Assembly: GCA_907163375.1 (NCBI GenBank)
Contig: CAJQUW010008706.1
Span: 558,001-622,000 of the forward strand
Length of the DNA: 64,000 nucleotides
Reading direction: 5' to 3'
DNA from: Prostheceraeus crozeri
Taxonomy: Eukaryota; Platyhelminthes; Polycladida; Euryleptidae
The translations under genes and the position numbers were made by a program. Positions 1-10,676 of this stretch are shown here, piece by piece. Under the pieces are notes generated by a model. The model searched no databases. It saw only the letters and a list, made by a program, of their open reading frames with translations, and was not told the DNA's origin. Numbering within the stretch: position 1 is the first letter of the stretch; each line of letters begins with the position of its first letter.

Positions 1-1
1 A

Positions 2-184
2 GTTAGAATATTTAAGTATAAGAATAAATTTGAAAAGGGCTTCGTCGGATACTGGACGAAAGAGATATTTGAAGTTTGTAAAATAAATCAAACTTATCCG
101 ATTACTTACGAAATCAAAGATTTAGATGATGAAAATATCAGAGGCCGATTTTATCAAAATGAATTACAACGAAGCGAGCTTTAA
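2..184 (+). mobile_element. Polinton/Maverick fossil: integrase C-terminus
   Basis: The open frame entering from the left edge gives about 60 residues with the pattern FEKGFVGYWTKEIFEV, then TYEIKDL and GRFYQNELQ. From memory this is the chromo-like C-terminal tail of Polinton integrases (a K-G-W-T-E-IF core followed by an FY-x-x-EL ending). It converges on a Polinton-type protease 28 bases downstream, which supports the assignment. Only the tail is in the window; the rest of the element would lie to the left. Treated as a fossil; age not estimable from this fragment. Confidence 0.7.
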
Positions 185-211
185 TTATCATTATCATTAT
201 TATTATTGGAA

Positions 212-685
212 CTAACGTTTCGGGAATGAAATTCCCTTGTTCAATTCTAACATAATATCTAGAAATGGTACTCCTTTTTGTAATTTAAATAAAACATAAA
301 GACATAATTGACCACAATAAGTAGTTCCCGGTTTTTGAATTTGAAATGTATTATAAGTTCCATTGCCAGGTAATTTTTTAACTTCGTTTGTAGGTGGAAG
401 TCCGTATGAGTCAAAATAGTAATTATCTCCATTTTTATTAGACATACCTGCAGACCAATGTACACCTTTTTCATCTGACGTATGAAGATTTGTTATGAAA
501 TTTATAGTTGGAACTTTGTTCCGGGAACTGAAGGTTCCTGTTGGCTTATTTTTTAGGAATTGTAATTCGTCTCTCATTAGGACATGAAAATTCTTTATTC
601 CCAATTGATTTGCGATTTTCTTTAGATCAAAATTTGTAGTTGTTTGCGTTCCATATAATTTTAAAAACTCATTTATGTTGCTCAT
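212..685 (-). mobile_element. Polinton/Maverick fossil: adenain-like cysteine protease
   Basis: A 157-residue frame resembles the adenovirus-type maturation protease (family C5) of Polintons. Visible landmarks are GVHWSAG (catalytic His region), NYYFDSYGLPP (acidic residue and the typical D-S-x-G-x-P) and TTYCGQLCLYVL (catalytic Cys in a C-G-x-x-C context). In Polintons this enzyme is thought to process capsid proteins. It lies tail to tail with the integrase end at 2-184, as expected inside one element. The piece looks open over its length, but the element as seen is only an edge fragment. Confidence 0.8.
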
Positions 686-1600
686 TTTATAATAAAAAAA
701 TTTCTTAAGGGACCCCTAGAAGTCAGAAGGGAGGGGGTAGTAGAACTACGTTCATATGATAACGAAGGATATATTCTTGCAGTTTCTTCCACTTTTGTTT
801 CTTCCATTTTTAAAGAAATATTATTAGACACATAATTTTAGTTATCTCATATTTTAAAAACCTGAAAAATGATTTTCAAAGTAAAAAATGATCTTAATCA
901 CAAATTTTAGATTCTTAACTTTTATGATTTTCGGTGTCCTTGAACGGTCATGATTTGAGCAATGAAAAATGTCATAATCACACACTTGAGATTTTGAAAA
1001 ATTTGAAAAATTGGGTATTTTTAAAAACGCCCAAATTTATGAATTTAGGTCTTCATAACCTGAAAAAGGGTTCAAATTCATGAATTTATGTCGTTTTTAA
1101 AAATACCGATTTTTCAAAAAAATGGTACTTTTTAAATGGTCTAAATTTATGAATTTAGGTCTTAAAAACCTGAAAAAGGATTCAAATTCATGAATTTATG
1201 TCGTTTTTAAAAATACCATTTTTTGAATTTGTCTTGTCCTCAAACGGTCTTTTACCCATTACTAGGATGAATTGAAATCATGATCGACAAAATGACATAG
1301 GATTGAATAGCACGGCAGAAAGTGGTTATTCAAGAGTTGCTTTTCAACCTTCTTTCTACAGATCTCATGACAGCAAAAAGTTCAATCCAAGCTATTAAAT
1401 TTGGAGCCATGAACAGAGAACACATGCCCAAAAACGAATCTTAGCCTTCCCGAGCGGGTTGGCAGACGCTTCAAGTAGCTTAGAGTTACAGCCACCCTCC
1501 ATAGGCAACACTCAGTCTCTTCTACAGGTACTCCTTCGGTAGAGCCTGCTCTGTAACAAAGGAGTACGCATCAAAAACTAGGATCTAAAATCCCACACAA
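686..1600. repeat. AT-rich spacer with a two-copy tandem repeat
   Basis: No gene is visible. Two copies of a unit of about 110 bp lie at roughly 1030-1106 and 1140-1218. Each holds ATTTATGAATTTAGGTCTT, a CCTGAAAAAGG core, and TTCATGAATTTATGTCG followed by a T/A-rich run. This may be the subterminal part of the Polinton or unrelated intergenic DNA. I see no clear Polinton end. Confidence 0.5.
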
Positions 1601-1615
1601 AGCCAACTTACTCAC

Positions 1616-1915
1616 GTGCTGTCATGTATATATTGACAAGATTTTCGGCCAATTCCTTTTGCATTGAGGATAACTGTTCTTTGCTTTGCTTGATTTCTAA
1701 ATCTAAAATACCTGATTGGAACTGATCAGATATTTTTTGATGATTCTTTGATTTTTTTTCTAATTTAATGTTTGCAGATTTTGGTTTCAGTTCCTTTTCT
1801 TTACACGTTTGATTGAACATTATGTCTCCGATCAGTTTAATGCATTTGTGAAGTATTCTTTCTGTTTTTCCATACTGTTGGTTTTTGTTCTTAGATAATA
1901 ATTTCAAAATTAGAA
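1616..1915 (-). CDS. Possible host exon, lysine-rich coiled coil, unknown
   Basis: This frame reads through about 95 residues beginning near KNKNQQYGKTERILHKC and ending LAENLVNIYMTAR. The C-terminal half is rich in K, E, Q and S with a heptad-like spacing, so a coiled coil is likely. It stops against GTGAGTAAGT, a strong splice-donor match, at 1615-1606. A possible acceptor (TTATTATCTAAG) lies near 1915 but has a poor pyrimidine tract. Upstream the same frame runs into an old LINE tail, so the left part of the exon may be chimeric. I do not recognise the family. It could be an exon of a gene continuing to the left. Confidence 0.35.
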
Positions 1916-1949
1916 ATGAGTACCAATTACAATCAAATGGTATTCCACA

Positions 1950-2057
1950 TCCAACCGCGTGATCTCCAAACTTATCGCCATGATTGCCACAAACTGGGCA
2001 GGGGGCGTCATCGGGAGAGATTTGGAGAACCAGTCTGTAAAAGGTGACGAGACGATA
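1950..2057 (-). mobile_element. LINE remnant, C-terminal zinc-knuckle part
   Basis: The translated piece YRLVTFYRLVLQISPDD, then CPVCGNHGDKFGDHAVGCG, matches the Cys/His knuckle at the C-terminus of a non-LTR reverse transcriptase group with a restriction-like nuclease. The same C-x-x-C...G-x-H-A-x-x-C pattern is seen in the RT element at 38.1-40.98 kb in this window. The piece continues at 4755-4990 on the far side of the hAT insertion. Confidence 0.6.
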
Positions 2058-2065
2058 GACTAGAG

Positions 2066-4746
2066 CAGGGATGCACAACATACGGCCCGCGGTCCGGATG
2101 CGGCCCGCGTCGAAATATTCTGTGGCCCGCAAGCAAGATCGGAAGAGTTGAAACTTGAAAGGGTTATTGAAACTTGAAAAGGTTATGATAGCAATACAAT
2201 AGTTAAATTCTCTTCTGACACAATTTCATTTGATAAATCTGAGTCACAGTCTCTTAGTCGAATGTACGGCAATAGTTGAATTCATTTCAACTCGCAGTTT
2301 CTCACGTACAGCAGCTATTGGATGGAGGTACGGCTAAGGGAGAAGCAGTGACGCGAGTCATCGTCATGTGATGACAATGACCGACAAGGGATTTCCCGTC
2401 TCCATACAGAACAATGTCAGAAACAACATGCGCAATACGACTGACTATAAACCAGCCTTTAAGTCTGCATTTCACTTTCACTCGCGACGTGTGCATCTGT
2501 GACATCTACGCCTCATTACATTCACCATTCCTTATAAAGTTTTTTACCATGTCATCATCATCAGCAAAGAAAAGGAAAATTGACACTGAACATCGCAGAT
2601 TTAATCCAGAATGGACAATAAAGTATTTTTTCATCGAATCGTACGGGAATTGCATTTGTCTTATTTGCAATGAGCGCATTTCTGTTCCCAAGGAATATAA
2701 CGTTAAGCGGCATCATACAACAAAACATTCTGCAGAAATGCAACTTGAAGATAAAGAAAGAATGGAAAAAGTAGAAAAGTTAAAAGCGCGACTACATAAA
2801 CAACAAACATTGTTGAAGAAAGGGGATTCAATGGCAGAGTCAGCAACGCTTGCCGGCTATCGAATTGCTCAGCTTATTGCGACCACCGGTAGATCATTCA
2901 GTGATGGGGAATTCGTCAAGAAAAGTGCTCTTATTTTGTATGATGAGTTGTGTCCAGAGAAAAAGACTTCATTTGAATCAGTTCCATTATCACGATTTAC
3001 AGTTCCTCGTCGTCTAGATGACATAGCTTCTGACATCAAGAGACAATTGAAAGATTTGTGTAAGAACTTCGAACATTTCTCTTTAGCGTGTGATGAAAGG
3101 GCTGATAATGTGGATACCGCTCAACTACTCGTGTTTATCCGTGGCGTCGACAAAGACTCCAATATCACACAAGAGCTTCTTGATCTCCGGTCAATGAAAG
3201 GTCGTACGACAGGACATGAAATACACACAGAATTATGTGCTGCACTACAAACAATGGACTTGCCTATATCGAAATTGGCAAGCATTTGCACTGATGGATG
3301 CCCTTCCATGGTTGGAAAAGACAACGGAGCAGTAAGTCTCTTGCTTAAAAGCGTACCTAATGCTGATCAAAAGGTAAGCCAATTCCATTGCTTCATCCAT
3401 AATCAGGTTTTGTGCTCAAAAGTGATCCAATATAATCATGTTATGCGCATTGTGGTCAAAATTGTCAATAACATTCGATCACGAGGTCTCCGTCACCAAC
3501 AATTTCGTAATTTTCTAGGAGAAATTGAATCTGAGTATGGTGATCTTTTATATCACACTGAAATACGATGGCTTAGTCGTGGTGCGGTGCTACAGCGATT
3601 TGTCGGTTTGAGAAGTGAAATCCTCACATTTTTTCATTCGATTGATATAGAGTTCGATGAGTTACGCGATAGTCTGGCTGATTGATTTGGCCTTCCTCAC
3701 TGATATAACAACACATCTGAATAATTTGAATCTTCAGTTACAAGGCCAGAACCATTTTATAACAGACTTATTCTGCGCTATTAAAGCATTTCAATTAAAA
3801 TTAGAGCTGTTTGAAAGCCATATGAGAGCGTCAAACTTAACTCATTTCCCTACTTGCTGTTCATTTATGACCGAAAATACTGATGCATGTGCCAAATTCG
3901 CTGACGATATCAAGTAACTACGCTTGGAAATCGATAGGCGGTTCCAGAAAATTGATGGGAATGAGTTTGATTTATTTAGGGACCCCTTTTCTGTTGAAGT
4001 TAAAGATGTCCCTCCACAGATGCAGCTCGAACTCATAGACATCAAAACGTCTGATTCCGAAGCGAGAAGATTCAGAAGCGAGACAATACTTGATTTTTAT
4101 AAAGAACTCAACAGTGAAAAGTACTCAAAGATAAAAGAAAATGCCAGGAGAGTTGCTTGTACGGAAGTACGCATATTTGTGAGTCTACATTTTCATTGTT
4201 GAAACTGACAAAGTCAAAATTGAGGTCGCGTTTATGTGACAAAAATTTGTCAAATTCACTGAGAGTCGCCACCTCGAATGTTGAGCCAAATTTGGTAAAC
4301 TTGGCCAGAGATAAGAAATGTAAAACTTCTCACTGACTTGAAATTGTTATTTCATGTTCAACAATACATTTTAGCTGTGCATTTTGCGGTCTTTTTTTTT
4401 CTACATGCACCGAATCTAGTAATATCGTGGTAGCTAATACATAATGCTACATATGCACGTACGTTTATTTGTAGTAGCGGATTTAATTTATATTGCAAGT
4501 GCATTATTATTTATGAAATCAATCTAAATGTACTTCTATATTAATAATCTCTAAAGTTAATAATCATTGTCACTTTTATATATGAATATAATGCCCATTT
4601 TTAATAAGATATCAAAATATTGTTGACCTAAGGCCTAAATTATTTATTTATGTATTTATCATGTTTGAAAATATACATATATGTGGCCCGCTAGATATAG
4701 TCATGAGAAATGTTGGCCCGCCTCGAAAATAAGTTGTGCACCCCTG
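2066..4746 (+). mobile_element. hAT DNA transposon, 2,681 bp, with 8-bp TSD
   Basis: The ends are CAGGGATGCACAAC and, reversed, CAGGGGTGCACAAC (13 of 14 match). The element is flanked by a perfect 8-base duplication GACTAGAG at 2058-2065 and 4747-4754. Both ends contain GGCCCGC subterminal motifs. These are textbook hAT features. It inserted into an older LINE tail, whose reading frame resumes on the other side. The transposase inside is broken (see next entry), so the copy is probably immobile on its own. Confidence 0.95.
2549..4336 (+). pseudogene. hAT transposase, BED-finger type, broken
   Basis: The likely start is the ATG at 2549 (MSSSSAKKRKID); a TATAAAG lies just upstream at about 2533. 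The N-terminus has a BED-like zinc finger: YGNCICLICNERI with a later RHHTTKHS. It is followed by the long RNase H-like transposase core seen in GTF2IRD2/EPM2AIP1-like hAT proteins (ACDERADNVDTAQLLVF, CTDGCPSMVGKDNGAV, FHCFIHNQVLCSK). The C-terminal hATC dimerisation region is recognisable as ESTFSLLKLTKSKLRSRL at about 4170-4230. The gene has three visible lesions: frame shifts near 3665 and 4170 and an in-frame TAA at about 3915. In intact relatives this protein would cut and rejoin the element ends. Confidence 0.85.
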
Positions 4747-4754
4747 GACTAGAG

Positions 4755-4990
4755 GATCTATCACGAGTCCTAATGACTTGGATGGCACAACGTTCAGGTA
4801 ATCACCATTATGCGGGAAGTGAGTTAAGTCGCGTTCTGTTTCTATCGTCAGAATTCGAAAAAGGACCCCTTGCTGGTCTTGTTTGTCGATTTCCCGAGAC
4901 ATGAAACGATCGGATGCCATGTATGGTAGCCACGACCATAGGTTTGCTGGAGCTCGACACTTCTTTTGAGTCCAGAAGGATGAAACTACA
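4755..4990 (-). mobile_element. LINE remnant, thumb/linker part
   Basis: This is the other half of the LINE tail split by the hAT element. It reads SREIDKQDQQGVL, then HNGDYLNVVPSKSLGLVIDP, and joins in frame to the zinc-knuckle piece at 1950-2057 when the hAT and one TSD are ignored. The GDYLNVVPS...LGL pattern is typical of the region between RT and the knuckle in RLE-type non-LTR elements. Only about 350 bp of the LINE remain. Confidence 0.6.
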
Positions 4991-5063
4991 ATTACAAAAA
5001 CTGTTACCCTATTCCGCATATGTGATCCCTCGTCGGGATTTGTGACAGTATGTCTTTCTAAAG

Positions 5064-5852
5064 CAGTGGTTCTCAACCTTGTATGTTCCATGGCTCCCTT
5101 CCAAGTTAATCATTTTACTGTGGCCCCCTTGTTCTATAGGCTACTTGATTCGATAGTTAATTATTTCTTCTTTCAATTTCTTTGTTACGGAACCATCAAA
5201 TTGTATTTCTTCATTATTTCCTTGATGCACCTCATGTCAATGTTCGATTTTTATTTCATTTTTATTTTAGATGCTCTCTTTTCATTTCTAAGTTGATCTA
5301 CGTTAATGTACATGTAAGTAGTATATTTTGAAGAGACTTAAATTTTGAAACAATACTGTAAAACAAAGGACTATTCGAGTTATTTCTTCGTTTTTTCTCT
5401 AAATTTCTATGTGGCAGGCTAAACAAATCAAATATTCGCTTTTAATAGAAACAAATCATTCTGAACAACAATTCAATTCGATTTCTGTTCTTGTCCCTTA
5501 AGCACAAGCTTTTTGATATTTGGTTTTATGTTTGAATACAGATATCACTTCGAACATCAAGGCGATTTCTATATTTAGTTTTGATGACGACTAAATTCTC
5601 TTCTCCTAACGTACACATCTGTGAAATATAGCTCTTATTGTTTTCTTGTCCAATGATATTCACGCAATTTCCTCACTTAATTTACGGCGGCGTGGCTACA
5701 TATGTGTTTCCCCGAGCGTGAAATCAGTTGATTGATCAACTGATTAAGTACTAAACAAGACATACTTGCTGTGTAGGCCTTACATGCTATATTCCGAGAT
5801 CCTCTGGTAGCATCTAGCAAATTGTCCTGTGGCCCCCGGTTGAGAACCACTG
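5064..5852. mobile_element. hAT-type MITE, 789 bp
   Basis: The perfect 15-base terminal inverted repeats are CAGTGGTTCTCAACC. GGCCCCC-like subterminal motifs and an imperfect 8-base duplication (TTCTAAAG / CTCTAGAG, 5056-5063 and 5853-5860) mark it as a non-autonomous hAT element. No coding capacity is seen; the interior is AT-rich. It sits between the two halves of the CDGIGGTVKR fragment. Confidence 0.9.
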
Positions 5853-5860
5853 CTCTAGAG

Positions 5861-6130
5861 ATAGTTTTGCTATGAGTCGCTTTACTGTTCCTCCGATACC
5901 ATCACACGGACCTTCGCCGTGGCTGGTTGAGAAGAAATAACACTTGATACGAATGTTTGTCCTTTCTCATAGGCGACAAGTATTCATCATATTGGCTATA
6001 GTGTGCCATCATTGGGCAGAAAATGATCCTTCATTTCAATGAGTCATAGCTTCATGATCGGTCGAGCAGCTGCAGCGGCGATAACTCCTTGCTGTCCAGT
6101 CTCCACTGACCATCATGCTGTGGAGTGTAA
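5861..6130 (-). pseudogene. Fragment of a multicopy gene with CDGIGGTVKR motif
   Basis: The minus strand gives CYFFSTSHGEGPCDG followed by IGGTVKRLIAKLSL. The frame continues past the hAT MITE towards RHTVTNPDEGSHMRNR at about 4990-5060. I recall a similar H-G-K-G-x-C-D-G-x-G-G-T-V-K-R block in many uncharacterised, repeated invertebrate proteins, probably of mobile origin. The frame breaks upstream, near 5930. No function is assigned. Confidence 0.4.
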
Positions 6131-6371
6131 ACATTTATCAGTCACAACTTCATGAGTTGCCTTCTCCATCATTTACCAACGCAACTAGTGAAAGACTATC
6201 AAATATGTCGCAATCATGCGATTGATCAAGTGCTCCTATTCAGCAAAATTCTCCCCCCCCCTGCTGATATTTCAAATACTTTTTTACTACTATTTGGATG
6301 TATTTGTGATGGCCATTTGGAAGAAGAGAACGTAAAAATTCTTTCGCATTTTTTTGAAGATGTTTGAAGAT
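6131..6371. other. Short spacer, no gene seen
   Basis: A 71-codon open frame here has no recognisable domain and contains a C9 run. I see nothing else before the left arm of the Penelope-like element. Confidence 0.4.
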
Positions 6372-6607
6372 TATAAATAAAAAGAGCCACGAAATTCATA
6401 ATGATCTATCAGCACGAGGCCTTTCGTCCAATCTCAACGGGTGCTAACTTTGGACAGAAACAAATCTTCGATGCAAACTTAAATTTGAATCATTCATAAC
6501 AGATACTTAGGAAAATATAGAGATGTCCTTACACATGAACATAATATTAATCAAAGCATAGCAATACTGTAAGACATAAACTATATAATACAACCTAATA
6601 CTCATAG

Positions 6608-6856
6608 TGTTAGAGAATTATGACATGACATATAAGTGAATGAATGAATGAGTGAGTAACGTGTGCTTGTGCGTCGGACGCTGGTGGCGATCTGCATTAT
6701 GTAACCTTTGTATCATTCTCCATTTTCTTACTTATTGGATGTGTAGAGACTGACCAGGCAGACGATCTCTGTACGGCGTGCTAACGAGTGGAGTGAAGAG
6801 AGTAACGGGAATCAAACGGTTTCAGTTTCGACGGGTTTGTTTTCAATTTAACTACA
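6608..6856 (+). repeat. 5' LTR
   Basis: 249 bp, beginning TGTTAGAG and ending AACTACA. It is identical by eye to the 3' LTR. It contains a short GAAT/GAGT run (GTGAATGAATGAATGAGTGAG). Confidence 0.95.
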
Positions 6857-6871
6857 AGCTATCACGGCATA

Positions 6872-7560
6872 ATGGCTACTTCTCGAATAACGGATATCAT
6901 CAATCAATATGACGGCTCTACGGATTTTTCGGAGTGGGTGAAAAAGCTGGAGCTAGTTTCAAAGCTCCAGAAAGTGGAAGACCTAGTAGACTTTCTACCA
7001 TTATTTCTCGTGGGCAACGCATTCGCAGTTTACGACGCTTTGAGTGACACAGTGAAATCTGACTATCCTTGTCTTAAGGCCGAACTTATAAAGGCTTTTT
7101 CGTTGGATGCATTCTCGGCCTTTGAGCTCCTTTGCGATCGACGACATATTCCAGGTGAAAGTGTTGACGTTTATCTCGCCGATCTTGTACGTCTCGTCGG
7201 CCTCATTGGAGATGGAAATGAACTGTTGAAGTGCGCGTTTGTATCAGGTCTACCAAGCGACATCAAACTTCAGTTAAAGGCGGCCTCAAAGTTGGAATCA
7301 ATGTCTCTAGCGGAGGTGGCGGAGAGAGCGAGGTCAATCAATTTCAAGGAGAACCGAACTGTGTCTGCAGCGGCCGCAACGATTAAGTCGAGGAGGAAAG
7401 TCAGCCCTATTCGGAAGTGTTACCGATGTGGCACGGGCCTGCCCTCAGACAAAGATCAAAAGGTGCTGCTTCTTGTGTGGTGAAGATGGTCATTTCGTCG
7501 CTCAGTGCCCAATGCGTAAGGACTCAAAAAACGAGTAACGGGGACCGCCATCTGCGCCAG
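6872..7560 (+). mobile_element. LTR element: gag region
   Basis: The predicted polyprotein starts 15 bases after the LTR (MATSRITDII). It has a helix-rich capsid-like region with YDGSTDFSEWVKKLELV, a typical gypsy-type retrotransposon gag opening. It is followed by a basic stretch and a CYRCG zinc knuckle near 7420. Part of the fossil element described above. Confidence 0.8.
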
Positions 7561-7573
7561 CGGTTTCCCTCAC

Positions 7574-8480
7574 TTGAAGAGAGCGCAATTACCGCCTATT
7601 CAAGCGTACATTAACAAACGACCAGTGAACGCCCTCGTTGATTCCGGCTGTGTATGGACTATTGTTTCACGACTTGTTCTCCCCTCAGGTGAGTTGACTA
7701 GGGGCCGGAAGTTAAGTATACTTATGATGAATGGTGAGACTGCTGTTAGTGACCAACACGCTAATTGCGAGATAGAAATAGCGAGACGGTTGATAGGCAT
7801 GAAATGTGTGGTAGCGGACATTATTCCCGGATTTGGCGCGTACATCGGGATGGACGCGGTCTATGAGTTGGGTGGAGTGAGTATTTCTGGCGACGGGAAA
7901 ATATTACGTTTTGGTAGCATATGCTCTGTTTCCGCGATTGAACAACCCATGCAGATTGAAGACAAAGATTTTACGGCAAGTTTCACAGAGGGCAGATGGT
8001 TAGTATCATGGAAGTGGGTAGATAAAGACTCAGAACCTCGTTTAACAAATTCGATACATAATTACAAAATGGACACAGATACTTGACAATAATGGACAGA
8101 TAATTGACAATTGGATGAAAGAAGGGTGGCTGAGACCATACGACGGTGATCATGATGGCATTATACCTCTAATGGCTGTAGTGCAGCGCAATAAAGGTAG
8201 TGTGAGACCGGTCCTCGACTTCAGAGAGCTCAATAATTTTGTTTCGAGTCATACAGGACGGAGCGTAGTCTGTGGGGACAAATTGAGAGCTTGGCGTAAG
8301 CTGGGTTCAAATTTGTCTCTAATTGACTTGAAAACAAACCCGTCGAAACTGAAACCGTTTGATTCCCGTTACTCTTTTCACTCCACTCGTTATCACGCCG
8401 TACAGAGATCGTCTGCCTGGTCAGTCTCTACACATCCAATAAGTAAGAAAATGGAGAATGATACAAAGGTTACATAATGC
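7574..8480 (+). mobile_element. LTR element: protease and RT N-terminal region
   Basis: VNALVDSGCVWTIVS carries the D-S-G active-site triad of retroviral-type aspartic proteases. Downstream VRPVLDFRELNNFV is the conserved RT fingers motif (V-R-P-V-x-D-x-R-x-L-N). Part of the fossil element; the RT region is incomplete in this copy. Confidence 0.8.
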
Positions 8481-8574
8481 AGATCGCCACCAGCGTCCGA
8501 CGCACAAGCACACGTTACTCACTCATTCATTCATTCACTTATATGTCATGTCATAATTCTCTAACATCGCCACC
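8331..8574 (-). repeat. Inverted LTR fragment inside the LTR element
   Basis: This segment is the reverse complement of nearly the whole LTR, plus the ten bases (GGTGGCGATG context) that precede the 3' LTR at 10349-10358. I see at most one or two differences from the flanking LTRs. It therefore derives from the 3' end of a closely related copy, arranged in inverse orientation within the internal region. Confidence 0.9.
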
Positions 8575-8699
8575 ATGGACTTCAGGTGAAGGCGGCAGCT
8601 TCACTGGCAGGGGCTAGAGTTTTGGTCTTGTGAGCTTTCGACAGTGATGGTCTTATCCGATGGAAACGAGATAACGTCCTCGACTCGCCTAAAGGATCA

Positions 8700-10343
8700 A
8701 TGACTCGCCGCGAATTATTTTCATTTTGTGGTAAACTAGTAGGCCACTTTCCGGTCGCCTCTTGGCTAAGGCCTGCCTGCTCCTATTTGAAGCGGTTGTC
8801 TAATAGCGGTGGCGGATGGGATGATCTTGTCGAAGATCGTGTCGTATCGCTGGTTCAAAGCTTGTGGGAGCGAGTGAGCAAGGAGGACCCAGTCAAGGGA
8901 GTATGGGCTGTCCCTAATCAGCAAGCAGGTCGCGTGTGGTGTGACGCAAGTAGTATTGCAACAGGTGTGTGTCTCGAGGTAGACGGCGAAGTGGTTGAGG
9001 ACGGTTGCTGGCTACGACGCGAGGACGATTCTGCCCATATTAACTTAGCGGAGCTCGAATCTATATTGAAAGGAGTGAATTTAGCCGCATCATGGGGACT
9101 TAAGAAGTTGGACATAATGACCGATTCCAGTACTGTTTACGGTTGGTTGAAGAATCTCACGACTGAACGGTCTCGAGTGCAAACTCATGGTATGGCTGGA
9201 GCGCTGATCCATCGAAGGTTAGGGATCCTGTATGATACTATGACGGAGTACTGCATGGAAATGCTACCAATACTGGTTAGATCGGCCGAGAATAAAGCTG
9301 ATCGGCTAACGCGAGTTCCGAAGGAATGGCTGCGGACCGACACAGTGTGCTGTGTGGCTTCTGAAAATCATGTAACGATCAGTGATAGAATCAAGCTTGT
9401 GCACGAAGAGATTCATTGCGGAATTGACAAGACGTTGTATCTCTTCCGTTCTTGTTATCCTGAAATTGAGATAGATCGTGAAACTGTTCGATGTGTGGTG
9501 CAGAGTTGTGTTGAATGTTCTACTATTGATCCGGCTCCTATTCGCTGGGAGAGGGGAGAACTGAGTGTAGGGGAGAATTGGAAGAGACTAGCATGTGATA
9601 CCACCCTCTATAATGGCAAGAAATTTCTTACAATTATTGACAGTGGCCCTAGTCGCTTCGCCATATGGAAAGAACTACTGAATGAGAGACTTAGTTATCA
9701 ATGCGTTCATGACTGTTTTTCGCGAGATGGGGCCACAGTGGAGTTACTGTTAGATAATTCGACAACATTTAAGTCTGAGCAATTGATAGAAGCGTGTCGT
9801 GCCTGGGGAGTGCGAGTAATTTATCGAGCAGCTTATCGACCGAGTGGGAATGGAGTGATTGAGCGGCATCACCGGACTATCAAAAGAAACTCAGCGCGAA
9901 CTGGACAGTCGCCAGTGACTGCCGTTTTTTGGTACAATTTTTTGCCTCTGGTTGGTGATGATCCTCATTCAGCTCCCCATCGACGATTGTTTAGACGGAA
10001 ATGGAGTTGTCCGCTGCAACGAAACGATTCGGTCGAACATTCTGCTCATCATTCTCAATTCTCCGAAGGTGATATGGTCTATGTGAAGCCTCCAAATGCA
10101 AGATGCACCACGCGGTGGGGTACAGGAGAAATAACGAGAATCACCAACGGTGGAGCAATCGAGGTGGACGGAGTGCATCGTCATATATCGGACATCAGGA
10201 GAATACGACTTGACTCTCGTTCTGATGACGACGACTCATCTAACCTGAATTCCGGGGATCCTGACATCCCAAGTGAGCAAAGACGAAGTGAAAGAGTGAC
10301 AGCTGAGCCTTGGCGCTATACGGACTCTGACTATGATTCTTAA
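8700..10343 (+). mobile_element. LTR element: RNase H and integrase region
   Basis: A long open frame (547 codons) holds an RNase H domain (RVWCDASSIATGV, INLAELESILKG, IMTDSSTVYGWL) and an integrase with an H-H...C-C finger region (LVQSCVECSTID-like) and the D,D,E core (LACDTTLY, LLLDNSTTFKSE, RPSGNGVIERHHR). A C-terminal SH3/chromo-like tail (EGDMVYVKPPN, GTGEITRITNGG) ends near 10200. Part of the fossil element. Confidence 0.85.
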
Positions 10344-10356
10344 AATCAGGTGGCGA

Positions 10357-10605
10357 TGTTAGAGAATTATGACATGACATATAAGTGAATGAATGAATGA
10401 GTGAGTAACGTGTGCTTGTGCGTCGGACGCTGGTGGCGATCTGCATTATGTAACCTTTGTATCATTCTCCATTTTCTTACTTATTGGATGTGTAGAGACT
10501 GACCAGGCAGACGATCTCTGTACGGCGTGCTAACGAGTGGAGTGAAGAGAGTAACGGGAATCAAACGGTTTCAGTTTCGACGGGTTTGTTTTCAATTTAA
10601 CTACA
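10357..10605 (+). repeat. 3' LTR
   Basis: 249 bp, identical by eye to the 5' LTR. It is followed by the CATAG target duplication and then the resumed Penelope arm. Confidence 0.95.
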
Positions 10606-10676
10606 CATAGAAAGCTTCAAAAATATTAAAAGGAAGAAATCTACCACGGAAGGTAAACACTAGCTATAAAATCCTT

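Larger units (their letters stand above)
6608..10605 (+). mobile_element. Ty3/gypsy-like LTR retrotransposon fossil, young
   Basis: Two 249-bp LTRs (6608-6856 and 10357-10605), both TG...CA, read as identical base for base. They are flanked by the 5-base duplication CATAG (6603-6607, 10606-10610). The parts in order are gag, zinc knuckle, aspartic protease, reverse transcriptase, RNase H and integrase. Identical LTRs mean a recent insertion. The coding region is broken, with a few interruptions, and the interior carries an inverted piece of an LTR. The clade within Ty3/gypsy is uncertain. Confidence 0.93.

Noticed and set aside
1437-1500. tRNA-like stretch TTCCCGAGCGGGTTGG
   Set aside because: An A-box resemblance without a B box or cloverleaf; not enough for a tRNA or SINE call.
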